64,000 nucleotides of DNA. It comes from Margaritispora aquatica. Taxonomy: Eukaryota; Ascomycota; Leotiomycetes; Helotiales; Discinellaceae. The number at the start of each line of letters is the position of its first letter. The stretch's first letter is position 1. The position numbers and the translations under genes were made by a program. The notes under the pieces were generated by a model. That model ran no database searches, had not been told where the DNA came from, and saw nothing but the letters and a program-made list of their open reading frames with translations. This document shows, in pieces, positions 1 to 10,795 of the stretch. The DNA lies in assembly GCA_007644065.1 (NCBI GenBank), contig VJWN01000027.1, forward strand, positions 1-64,000. Direction: 5' to 3'.

Positions 1-1286
1 GTTTAGTTTCTATCTATATTACTTAGTAATAAGGTTATTAGTAATAGTACTAATAACTATACTTATCTTATTTCTTAAGTTTTTTTTCTTATTATCTTTT
101 CTAGATCTTTATTACTAGTATTTTAAATTCCTAGAAGGTTTTAGTCTTAAAATAATTTATAAGCTTATTCTTAAGTTATTCTAAAAGTCTTTTATAGAAC
201 TAGTCTTTAAATCCTCCGTTATTCTAGTCTACTTTTAGTATATACTACTAGAAGATAACAAGGTATTCTAGATAATAACTTTTTATTTGTAAGGTCTAAA
301 GCTTATAAATAGCTTTCTTATTCTTAAAAGGTTCTCTATAGATTTCTTTAAGTACTTTAATAAAAAAGATAAAGTTTATAAATATTTTTTTATATCTAGT
401 TTTTAATCTATAATTTCGTTAATATTATAATCCTTTAAATAAATATTAATAAACTTAAATAGTTCTTTTTTCTAAGTATAAAATTATAAATATAACTTAG
501 TCTATTTAAGTAAAAAAGTTATTAAAGTTATAGTTAATATAAATACTTAGCTTAATAAAATATAACTTAAGCTAACTAAATTTTCTTTTAAACTTTAATA
601 ATATTATAATTTTAATAAGTCTAGTAAGCTTAACCTAGTTATATACTATACTATATACTTTAATATCCTTTATTATTATATTTTTTTCTTTATCCTTTAC
701 TTTTTTCTCTTTTTTTTTCTTTTTTCTCGTTATTACTATCCTTTTCTAGGGTTATCTAGAATTATTAAAAGGTAATAGATACTAGTAAGATAATAGTAGG
801 TATTAATATATAGGCTAGGGCCGTTAACTAGGCTAGCTATTTACCTACGTTACTTTCTTCTAGTCCTATTATCTTAAATAATATTTAAAGTTTAGTACTT
901 AAAGTATAATAATTAGTTTATTTATATAATTTATTAACTATTTAGTTTTAAGGTTAAATAAGAGTTAAGTATAAAACTAGAAATAAAACTAAAGTTACTA
1001 ATAAATAGATAATATTTACTATCTTAAATTAAATATAAAGCTTTTAAACTAATAAGACTATCTACTCGTTATATAGAACCTTTATTCTTCTAGATTATAC
1101 TAATTATATAGATTATAACTATAATCGTACTAATTATAGTGATCTGTATTACGTAACTTCTTAGATTATACTAATTATAGTTACTAAGACTATAATCCTA
1201 ATAATCTATCCTTATAGCTTCTCTGTATAGCCTTAGGCTACCGAGCCTCAGGGCTATAGATCATGTGAGTCGTAGTATAAAAGTAA

Positions 1287-1332
1287 AGAGAAGTTTTAAT
1301 AAGATTATAATTTCTATAATACTAATTCTTAC
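1287..1332. repeat. left arm of perfect 46-bp inverted repeat
   Basis: This 46-nt arm (AGAGAAGTTTTAATAAGATT...) is the exact reverse complement of 1546-1591. Similarity continues inward to about 1375, with differences that are almost all C/T or G/A. The inner flank of this arm keeps GC-containing words (ACCTTACCAAGCGATC) that have become AT in the partner. It is probably the terminal or foldback repeat of a RIP-mutated element. Confidence 0.85.
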
Positions 1333-1545
1333 CACCTTACCAAGCGATCCTTACACATTCTAATATAGTTCTACTTTATTAGTTCCTCTTTTACGTCTAT
1401 AAATAAATAAAAAATATAGTTTATTTCCTTTAAGTAAATATAATTAGTTCTATAACTAGTACGTTTCTTAACTGATTTATACTAATTTACTTTTCGTTCT
1501 TAAGTATTAAAAAAGAGAAAAATATAAGGTTTATTTAGTAAAATA

Positions 1546-1591
1546 GTAAGAATTAGTATTATAGAAATTATAATCTTATTAAAACTTCTCT
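1546..1591. repeat. right arm of perfect 46-bp inverted repeat
   Basis: This arm is the exact reverse complement of 1287-1332. Its inner flank (about 1505-1545) matches the left arm's inner flank except for transitions toward A/T and one or two transversions. This arm therefore suffered more RIP-type mutation outside the perfect core. Confidence 0.85.
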
Positions 1592-1785
1592 CTATTTTTA
1601 TTAAGTTATTTCTAACTTTTATTTATATATAAAAAGTAAGGTAACCGGATACTAGTTAAAGGTATAGCCGATAGGTCCGTAATTTTCTATTACCTAATAC
1701 CTTTATTATATATATATATACCACGTGACCTATACTTATTACATACCATTCCTAATATAAATAATACTTAAAACTAAATTTAGGT

Positions 1786-3043
1786 TTAGTACTTACAGTA
1801 TATACTTCCATCATATAATAGACTTACATTCACTTCTTGATCTAAATCATAAAGTCCGCCAGTGGAAAGCTGTGGTATTTGCGCATACTTCTGTTTTAAA
1901 AATGCTCTTGTGTTCAAAAGGACCTAAATATTTATTAGATTGACATGTTCAACAGATGTATGGAAGTAGTACTTACTTCAATGTAACTTTGCTTTGGGTT
2001 TTCTCGCATGGTTTTCAAGAGGCCATGAGACATAGCACCTGTCGCCGCGCCAGCAATCGATGTATCTGCACTTGTTTGATCATCGGCACAGCCACTGAAC
2101 ATCCACACATCTTTGCCTTCATTCTTCCAGTCCTCCACAAACTTCTCTTCTCCAAGGCCATCCTCGTTTGTTTCTCCTCCACCACCTTTACCGGTCAAAG
2201 TCGCAAAAAAGTTCGAAGCTCCTGTGAACAATGCCTTTGCCTCGACGACCTTGGAGGCGCTGAAGCCACCGTGTACGAGATTCATTGCTTGTCGAGCGAG
2301 GGTTATACCTGTCTTGACGTTGTCTATAAGATTGACTTCCCCTTTGGAATTAGGGCGATAGACGTAGGGTAGTTCAACTGCAGATCCGGAGTGACAACAA
2401 TCAAAGAGAATAGTCAAGCGAGCTTGAGGATTCATGGGCGATACGAGTTTCTTGTGGAGCTGAAGCTGTTAGCGGAAGTGGTTAAAGCTTCAAATATCAG
2501 AACTAGTTACTGTATCGCTGTCAATTTGACCAGCGGTTTCAAAATCCACTGGACATATCGTGTCATCAAACCTACTCGGAGATCAATATAGTCACTGTCA
2601 CTCCTTCCGCACATGTTAACGGCCATACCCAGACTCTCTATCTCCATCCGGATCCTTGACCTGGCCTACAAAAATAAGCACCATTCAGTAGATATTGGAT
2701 TGACGAAGACATACTGCCGTGGCCCGAATACGATAGCCATACCGAATCCAAAGGATTATTTGCCGTGACCAACCAATTGAACGCCTATGTCTCTTGTCAG
2801 CATTGTTGAGGATGGGAGAAGTAGTGAACGCACAGCCATAATGTTCACAACGGTGGGTTCAAAAGGAGTTCCCTTGTGCTTGGCCTCATCGGTCATGACG
2901 ACCATGTCGTGAGGAAGCGCAGAGAATCCCCGGTCGTTGATCAAGAATTCGCGAATGTTCATAGCATCGTTGACACATCCTTTTAGTTCGTGTTTGCTGC
3001 CTGTGTAATTAATGCCAATGATAAGAGCCTTGCGACGAGCCAT
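1786..3043 (-). CDS. metacaspase (caspase-like cysteine protease), prodomain-less
   Basis: This is a C14-family metacaspase, an Arg/Lys-specific cysteine protease of stress, ageing and death pathways in fungi. The model has six exons: 3043-2834, 2784-2715, 2665-2629, 2571-2511, 2465-1977 and 1923-1786, giving 334 codons in phase throughout. The N-terminus MARRKALIIGINY is the first beta strand of the fold. The catalytic His is in YSGHGSQ (about residue 92), followed by DPDGDRESGFDD, and the catalytic Cys is in DCCHSGS (about residue 150). The C-terminal part has the p10-like SDDQTSAD-type region, read here as GCADDQTSADTS. Family members usually carry an N-terminal Pro/Gln-rich prodomain of about 100 residues. 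Here the fold starts at residue 1 and I see no upstream exon. The last exon runs into AT-rich DNA and ends YCKY, so the extreme C-terminus may be altered. Confidence 0.9.
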
Positions 3044-3646
3044 ATTGATATATGATGTTTCGGGCAATCTCGCGAACTTGTGCTGTCCAAAGTTGCTTTC
3101 AAATCACTTGGCGTTGCTCGGCTTGCTTGCTGAACGCAGATCTCGACATACAATTGTTATTCTTGCACCGTGTTTGCAATCAATGGTATCGCAGAATACA
3201 AAGAGGGGTCGGTTTAGCTAATGACAAATTATATCAACCAACACATGGTCAATCAGCACACAGCAGTGACATGCCAAGCCACAATCCACAAATCATGTGA
3301 TATTTGACTGGTTACCTCTAACGAGCGTACTTGTCACATCACCCAAATCAAGGCAGGTATATACAAGAGCTTTATTGCGGGTTATTGGTCGCGAAAGCTT
3401 GAATATTCCAAACAAATAATGTACATGCCTTGAATTTGTACCACAACCTTGGTGGTAAAGCATGTTCATCGGAGGTGTATATACCCCATCGTATAAGTGC
3501 TTTCGATGTTCCATTGTAATGTCACTGTCAACGGCCATTTTTAATCAAAATTCCAACCCTAAACGCCAAGTTCCTTTTCCAAAATCCGCTAATCATGTAC
3601 AGTTCTCCAGGTAATATTCGTTACTTCATTCAGACCAGTTGCCGTT
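3044..3646. promoter_or_regulatory. intergenic, metacaspase upstream region
   Basis: This gap lies between the metacaspase start and the stop of the next minus-strand gene. Short open frames here (for example 3293-3538) show no family signal or splice logic. It presumably holds the metacaspase promoter and the 3' end of the neighbouring factor. No specific site was recognised. Confidence 0.4.
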
Positions 3647-6443
3647 TCAGAACTGTGGGTAGAGCTGCTGCGAGTAATCGAAAGCTCCAAGTCCTTCTAG
3701 ACCATTCGTCGGATATGCCTCTGCCTTGTGTTAGCCAATAGTACGAAATATATGTTTTGAACATCATTTACCCCAGAATATAGAATCAAACAGATCCATT
3801 GGCGACATGTTCATTGTATCCATTGCTGGCTGATCTGGTATGCCATTCATCATCTGTTGTGAATAGTCAAGTCTATTGCCACGTTAGTGAGCGCTTTGCA
3901 TCATGTCTTTCAAACACGGTGGCATACGGTGGGATCATTCCATTCTGCATTGAAGCCATTGCCAATGCAGCATTTTGCTGGTCAAACTTGATTTGATCCT
4001 CACTCTGCATCATCGGAGTCTCGGGCTGGTTGATGGGTCGCCCCTCAACTACCCAGCCGTGGTCATATATGTTTTTCAGTGCGACGAGAGCTCGAGATAA
4101 AGGACCACTGAGCTCGATATCGCGATCTGCGCCAGTTGAGGGTTGATCCCTTGCTGCGGTTGCCGATAGGGCGTTGATAAGATTGCCTTGTAGTTCCCGT
4201 ACTTCTGGATCTGTTTTAGTCTCACCAAGTATTCCAAGTAGGACAGCCGATGATAGGCTGTGGTAAGTGAAGGCCCATGAGCGAGTAGGTATCACACTCA
4301 AGATGTGCATCTTCAGGTAATTTCTGATCGTTTCTGCAAGGTTTTGCTTGCATTTTTCAGCCAGAATTTGCTTTTGCGTTGGGGTTATGCCTGGGATTTC
4401 CCCTCTTCGCAGTGCCGGACGACACAACACTGAAACGACGAAAGAAGTGTGCAGTCGTACCGCATGGTACTGTAGCCTGTGCTGTGATGTTTTACATACT
4501 TCTATGTTTCGCATGTTTGGTAACACTTTTTGACGAATATTTTCGACATCAAGCGTGTTGGTGATAATCTGATCGAAATCTGGTTGCGAGTTCGAATCAT
4601 TGTTGACGTAAAGAAGTATTTTCTGACACAGGTTATACATCGCTTCAACGTACGTGTAACCTTCGGAATTTGCTGTCGGGCTAAGGGGTATTTGACACTT
4701 CGTCATGATGGCAATAGGCGAACGATCGAATGATAGTGAAAGAAGCGAGTCCTGCCACACTATAGTCCACCTATACAGACACTGTCAACAATTATGTCTT
4801 CTCGGCAGATATTAGTACTTACCAAAGTCTCCGCCTTGGCAAGTCACTGACTGCTAGTTCCGGGGTGGTAACATTATCACGAGGTCCACGATGTAGCCCA
4901 AGAGCCTGGGCTAATCTGCAAGTCAGTCCTATCAATGCCCATGAAGCTTCTGCTTTCATGTCATTTGCAAGTACGAATCCGAGGATCAAGAGGGCTTGAA
5001 GTGACTCCAGAGAGGGACGAATTAGATAGTTTGAAAGTCTTAGACAGTGATAAGAGGTTTGTACTAGGATGTACTGTTAGCCACTTCCAATGTCACTTGA
5101 TCCAAGGGGATATACCAAAGGCTTGTGATGTTGAAACCCGCTTATGGTATGGTAAATCTGTATAATTAGTAGCAACAGCCAGAATAGCAAAGAGCATGCC
5201 CAGCCAAGCAGACGAGACACCTTTACCACCTGTAGCAGGATGCTTCGTGGTCGCACTTCGGTCATCAAGATATATACACAGCTTGGTCTCGAAGTCCTCG
5301 ATATCGATTAGGAGGCCCCAGAATGGTTGGACTATCTCCTTATAAATTTGAAATGTCCTTTGGTTAGGTTAATAACAGGTCAGCATAAACTGGATTGAAA
5401 ACTCACTTCAGAACCTCCCTACCTGAGGGGAGTGCCGAAGCAATCTCCGATCTGATCTTATCCATATGATCCTGTGACATGAATGGATATGGTGCTGTTG
5501 AGATCTGGAGTCCTAGGACTGGGAGCTTGTTAGAGAATGACCTCGTGAAATAAATGTCCACAGAGCATGACAACAACAAGAACGTCGAAAAGGGAGACCC
5601 TAGTGCAACATTTTCTACTTAAAAGGCGTAGATGACGAAGTGAGACCTACTAGGCATTATGTCCTTTCTAATTACATCCTTTTCTCCGCCAACAGAGGTC
5701 TCTCCCACTCTCGTCTCTTCACTTAGGAAAGCGGCGATGCTATTCTGACCAAGATATCGTGATTCATTAGGATCGTCCTCCTCTGTTTGTGGTCGATCAG
5801 TATTGTACTACTTTGGGATTTTGATGAAATAATCACGCGGCTTGAGAATACTTGGTGGTACAAGACAATATCACAACTCGAGTGGAAAATGTGGTATGTC
5901 TTAGGAAAAACAACTTCAAGGCCGAGAATGCTCCGGAAAATGATATAAAACTCGGGCTTTGGGATTCGTGCCTGGGAGATAAAGCTCACCTGTTGTCCGC
6001 GGCCATCGATCGTCTTCTTTCCTCAAAGAAGACTCGCTTCCTGGAGAACGTCCTCTCTTCACTCCAATGACTGACCCGGCGGGTGGTTTTGCTGCATTCT
6101 GCTTTGGATTGTAGCTACATAGCGAAGCGTGATCTCGTTTTACACAATTCTCACAAGGAGATTGATTATCGCACTTTACTTTCCTTTGCCTACAAGGCCA
6201 ACATGCTGTGCCTGCATTCTGTCAGTGCGGTATTGGAGACAGGAGAGGATAATTGGTGCGTGTGGTGGTTCAAAAGTTGCATGGATTGCTTGCAAGTTGC
6301 AAGTTGCCAATTGTAAGGCAAGCCATTGCCACTGAGGGGTAGATGAGCGTACCATATCGCACCTTGCGATGCGAATGAATGATCCGATTTGCTTCTTCTG
6401 GACTCAAATTCTCGAGTGGAATCTGGGACGGGCAGTCACTCAT
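3647..6443 (-). CDS. Zn(II)2Cys6 transcription factor with fungal-specific TF domain
   Basis: The model has nine exons: 6443-6353, 6211-5990, 5782-5651, 5518-5407, 5357-5116, 5063-4823, 4770-3928, 3872-3772 and 3720-3647. Phases agree and give 685 aa. The binuclear cluster at residues 34-62 reads CWPCRQRKVKCD, then CENC, then a final Cys, in C-x2-C-x6-C-x5-C-x2-C-x8-C spacing. A block RYLGQNSIAAFL follows. The middle homology region contains WLGMLFAILAVATNY, ASWALIGLTCRLAQALGLHR and the RRRLWWTIVWQD motif typical of the Fungal_trans domain. The C-terminus is Met/Gln-rich (QQMMNGIPDQ...MDTMNMSPMDLFDSIFWG), probably an activation region. It is a nuclear DNA-binding regulator with unknown targets. 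The start ATG at 6443 (MSDCPSQIP) gives a short leader before the cluster. The frame is open further upstream, so the start is less certain than the body. The 207-nt second intron could hide a small exon. Confidence 0.85.
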
Positions 6444-6849
6444 GGTTTCGCGGTATGCGATATCGAGTCGAGTAAAGGATGAGAGAGGTTCCAAGTCGGA
6501 TTCGGAGAAGTGTCGGTGTTTGTTGAAGACTTCGGAATCCAGAGACAGAGGGGCAGCTTTCAGGATCGGCATGTTGATGACTAAACATACCACCATGGAC
6601 CAAAATACTTTGTGCTCCACTCTACACGTGATACAGAGACGTCAGGGCAGCTCACGAATCCACTACGAGCTTCAATAATGCTATCGACCTGGACGTTGTT
6701 CTCCTTGGAGGTGTCTACAAGACTGTAGATTGTGCGGCCATGTATGGATCGCGGAGAGAAAGAGAGGAGACTCCTCCCTTCACGTTGAGCTAAGTGCTGA
6801 TTCACTTGTAATTCGAGCATTTGATTGGACACTCACCAAATATTGTCCA
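6444..6849 (-). other. region between TF start and ADAM relic, unresolved coding-like stretch
   Basis: Minus-strand frames here are open. One segment (6832-6660, including SLLSFSPRSIHGRTIYSLVD) looks protein-like and is followed by a GTGAGC donor near 6650. It may be 5' leader of the transcription factor, the tail of the ADAM relic, or remains of another gene. I cannot assign it. Confidence 0.3.
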
Positions 6850-8460
6850 AAACGAGTAAATGAGGGGTATTGTTGGACCTTGGCTTTTGCAAGTTCTGCA
6901 TTCCTTTTCATTCCCCAAGAATCATAATCCAACTGAAAGTGCCCTTTTGATACATAAAGCTGCTTGCCATACCTCTCTAATATACTAATGGTGAAACATC
7001 TCAAACGACAAGAATCAGTATCGCATACGTTTGTGTAGTTGCTACTGGTTCTTTGTATAAAAATTATTTGATATTGCAAATCTCGACTTATATTGACCCT
7101 CGGTAGAAAAAAATCGGTGCTATTTCCACGTCTTTTACCATTCAGTTGATATGTATCTGTAGAACATGTTCCTGATGAGCCGGAACAAACTTCTTGCATA
7201 TCACACGGTCCTTTGCTTGCCCAAGAAATAGTGTTCAGAAGAGGAAAATCAACAGCTCGAGTAATAAGCTTTATTTGCATCGCCATAGACTGTATCGACA
7301 TGTATTTGGATCATAGCACGGATTGTCACCGCATTCTGCTGCGCTCCCAAAGTCATATTGTCCTCCAGTTTCAGCGACTCCACTTCCACATTGTGCACCC
7401 TTAATAATTGATACGTTGACGTTGTCAACAAGGCATCTCGATCGAAATCCGCTGCTTCCTAAGGCAGAACAGGTATTTCCGATCGTAAAAGGCGAAAATT
7501 CTGTCATGCTCTTTGAGGATGACGGATTCATGAGATACTATCCGGCATCCCATCCCGAAATGAAAGAGATGCCGGACAACGCTACAAGCTTTACCAGCAG
7601 TACAATAACCCGCGTCACAAATCGTGGACGACTCCAAATGTACGAGCACTCTCAAGCTTAAACAGGTAAGTAAAGAGGTAAAGAGGAAGGTGACTAAAAT
7701 GAAGTAACTTACGCAAATATCTGCCATTCTCTATGCGTTCTCACAATAACATTAGTCCCCGTAATTGTCTGATTCCTGTATCCTCAAGTCTTAGCTATAC
7801 AAACCTGATCTAACCAGGCGATCATAGCAGACCTTCAGACCGACATGCAGTTATCAACGACCGAATTGGCATTCCCATCATCTCTTCGTCCCCTCCAGTT
7901 TGAAAACAACTCCAGCTTGGCCTCGATACTTTCATTTATTTCAAGGCGCCAAATCCGCCGCTGAAGCAGGAGAATATATATCATGCCATGTCACTAAACA
8001 GATAAGTCTCGAATACTAATAACTATATGAAATGTCTTTTCATGGACATTTGAGGCCTTTGTATGAACAATCAGCTAGTATCCTCATAAGTACAACTCGT
8101 GCCGAACTCGGACACTCGTTTGTGCACCCAATACTATCTCGTAGGTCTTTGAAGCAGATGCCCTCTCTTAGATAAGCTGCCGGTTTGAGATAGATCCAAG
8201 TAGAACATTATTCCATATAACTTCCGTTTTTCTTTCTATGGCTATTGGATTATTGGATCCAGAGTTTAAGGACACTTTATTAGTAGAATATCTATATTGT
8301 AGTGTAGTATCCAACTCCTACTCGTGGGTAGGGTCAACGTCCGAGTCACGATAGACAAGCAGCTGTTCTTTCTTGGGAGTTTCGATCTTACAATGATTGC
8401 CTTCGCTTGTGTACAATTAGAGTCCAAAGAAAGTTTCACTTGTTGCCCACGATCGTACAA
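6850..8460 (-). pseudogene. decayed ADAM-family (reprolysin/disintegrin) metalloprotease
   Basis: Minus-strand frames preserve, in order, the pieces of a fungal ADAM protease. There is a prodomain fragment GQQVKLSLDSN (about 8450-8400). The strand before the active site is TGTNVIVRTHREWQIFA, ending at a GTAAGT donor (7712). A wrecked zinc site lies at 7656-7621. Then come YLMNPSSSKSMTEFSPFTIG (about 7540-7480), a disintegrin-like stretch GAQCGSGVAETGG with ECGDNPCYDPNTCR (to 7271), and Cys-rich pieces GPCDMQEVCSGSSGTC and VCDTDSCRLRC (about 7220-6990). The expected HExxHxxGxxHD reads LESARTFGVVHD in the best frame. The first two zinc ligands are therefore lost, and a TGA stop follows two codons after the final D (7617-7615). 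Several conserved Cys have become Tyr or Phe, a TAA ends the disintegrin frame, and at least two frameshifts separate the pieces. It was once a membrane-anchored metalloprotease and is now non-functional. Confidence 0.85.
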
Positions 8461-9353
8461 GGAAAATGTGAAGGTGAAGCAGAGTCACAATAAATCTCCT
8501 TATTCGGGGTACCAAGTATTAGATTCTGTACAGCAAAAATATGATTAATATAATCTCTGCTTTCTAAACGTGAGACAATATTTATAAGTGAGAGCCTGGT
8601 GATACGTCAATCTCATACACTTACTTACACTGAAAAAATATCTGCTAAAATACAAGAACTACCCCATGTCGGAAGGTCATTATGACTGCCTTTCTAAGTC
8701 TTCTAGGATACCGACTAGAATCGCAACTTTGAGCCCCACTGGCTCCCCAACACTATCAGCCCGCAGCATTAAAACCGTGTTTCTGACTGGGCATCCTTGG
8801 GATAAGGGGTCTGGTATCAGTGAAAAGGGTGTATATCAATCATTGCGTGGGCTTGGCTAAGGATCTGAAATGTTTGCATTGGTGGTAACTTCCGGAGTTC
8901 AAAAGCTTTGTTTAATTTAGCTAGTGAGAGTTATGACTTAGATATAGATATTCATTTCTGCGAAAAAAAGTGGTACACATTGTAGTTTTTAGCGGTTATA
9001 GTAGTCAGAATTGTGAATTGAATGATTGCGAGGATGAATTGTTGCTTAAGAGGCGCCTCATAATGTTGAATATTTGCAAAGTGTTAGGTTCTGAACTAAA
9101 GGACCCCTCACTTGACTCTAGATAGAACTGATCACACATGGCGGCGGTTGCTGCCTAACTAGGCTCGGAAAGAAGCCACGAGCTTTCTAACGAAACCTCA
9201 GGCCACAGCGAATTTTGTTCGGTGAACCTGCTCATACTTAACATTTAGCTTCTGAACCTCCCTATGTCTGATATAAGTCTGATATAACAAGTCCATTTAA
9301 TATTATCATTGCTCTGTCATCAACCAACCAATACGTACTCTCTGCCTATAAAT
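8461..9353. other. intergenic, no gene seen
   Basis: Short frames only, such as 8666-8860 (+), without family signal. The 5' part of the ADAM relic (signal peptide, start of the prodomain) would be expected here but was not recognised. Confidence 0.4.
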
Positions 9354-10795
9354 TTATTCCCACATCTGGGTCCACGCAACCTCTATGGCTTCCTTCTCTC
9401 GATAGCACTCCTCCATGCCTTCTATCCCTCGACAATCCATAGCAGTTGCAGCCATGGCCTGCGCACCGTACAAAGAAGATGCTGTCTGTGGAGCACCACA
9501 GTTGTAGGAATACATCTGCTATAAAGTTATCAGAGGTTGATTTTCTAAAATTATTTGTGCCAGATAGGTGTTAGGCCACATACCGTCGTCCCTGATGTCA
9601 GTTGTGACACACGAGCAGAGTGTTGATTCATCATGGCTGTATTTGAAATTGCTCTTGCATTTTGAGCACCCGATATATGTAGCTGAGCTCTGCGGCCGAG
9701 CTCCTTTTTCATTGCCTCTTTTTCTAGAAACAGCTCGCTTCTCTGTGCAGCTACAAGTTGCAAAGACGAAAGGTCATTTGTTTCAAGCGCTTGTTTCAAC
9801 AATCTTGTCATCTTGGGAGAGCCTAGCTGGCAAATATAGCTGACCCCGTTAGGGCCTTCTTCAGGGGATTCGATTCGAATGTAATTTGTACTGAAAGATC
9901 CTGGCGTTTCGAGATAAGGTACCACATGTAGAGAATAACACTGGTCGCAGATGAAGGTTCCCTATAGCCCCTTCATTTCCCAGATAGTCCATGCTTCATA
10001 ATCATTTACCGGACAACTGTTTGATATCATCATGTCGCGGACCGCTGTAAGATCTCTCCTTTTCGTCTCCCATACCTCAAGGCCAAGGCTGATGAACAGG
10101 TTTTCCATGAAGATCGTCCCCTTCTTCTTCTTGTCTTGTCCATCGATGAAGGATTTAAGTTTTAATGAGCATAATTCTCGTCCCGGCGCGTGAGTCTCGA
10201 TGAATTCTGGTATTGGATCGTCATACAGCCTTCTCAGCAAGGAAACACAGAAATGGCAGCAATACATCGTAGAGACGGGCCGATCTGAAAAGGGCGCCAA
10301 ACTGAAGCTGTACCATTTCCCCCTCCTTCCCAATTCAGCATTTGACAACTCAACGTCTCCCGACCCGTCACCCGTGCAAGGAGTGACAAATTCAGCATCA
10401 AGCCCTAATGTGCTTATGAACGACTCAATATGAGTGTCGAGGCGTCTAGTGGGAAATCTCAGCCGCCAGAGTGCTATCCAAAGTCGAAACCAATAAACAT
10501 TGAGATCGCACTTCAGGAACCCAACGTCAAAATCTTGGGGAGTGCAAAGAAAAACCCATCCAAAAGGACCTATCCATTGCTGATAACATGCCTCACAGAC
10601 GAACATGCATATATTGCCAATATTGTAGTAGCGACGAGGCTCATAATTGGATAGTTTTCCTAAGAACGGGCATAATGGAGCTTGAAGAATGAGTAAACCG
10701 CTGAGATCGTATTCACTGGTGTTACCGTTTCCCACATTGTCGTTGGTGTTGTTCGTTGCGCTTGCAATTGTCAGTGATGACTGGTTGGCGCCCAT
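9354..10795 (-). CDS. hypothetical protein with N-myristoylation signal and zinc-ribbon-like Cys pairs
   Basis: The model has three exons, 10795-10010, 9961-9584 and 9518-9354, giving 442 aa. The N-terminus MGANQSS fits the N-myristoylation consensus (Gly2, Ser6), suggesting membrane attachment. Cys pairs occur in CEACYQQW, CCHFC and TFICDQCYS. The family is not recognised. An apparent in-frame TAG at 9962-9964 is best explained by a 48-nt intron (9962-10009, GTAAAT...CTATAG) whose length is a multiple of three, so the frame reads through except at its last codon. The second intron (9519-9583) leads to a conserved-looking tail, SYNCGAPQTASSLYGAQ. Function is unknown and no operon-like context applies. 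Confidence 0.65.

Larger units (their letters stand above)
1..1785. repeat. AT-saturated, RIP-like degraded repeat block
   Basis: The first 1.8 kb is overwhelmingly A and T, with stop codons in all frames and no supportable gene. TA, TAAT and TTATAG words dominate. Near-duplicate words such as ATTATACTAATTATA occur around 1095 and 1168. An inverted repeat lies at 1287-1332 and 1546-1591, and its inner flanks differ mainly by C-to-T and G-to-A changes. This is the pattern left by repeat-induced point mutation on old transposable elements. The original element is not recognisable. The block ends abruptly about where the metacaspase gene ends. Confidence 0.8.

Noticed and set aside
4585..4600. 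GAGTTCGAATC, a possible tRNA T-loop
   Set aside because: It lies inside a coding exon and no cloverleaf arms surround it. No tRNA was found elsewhere.
9962..9964. In-frame TAG splitting the 9354-10795 gene, first read as a nonsense mutation
   Set aside because: A 48-nt GT-AG intron exactly covers it, in phase, and joins to TFICDQC. Splicing is the simpler explanation.
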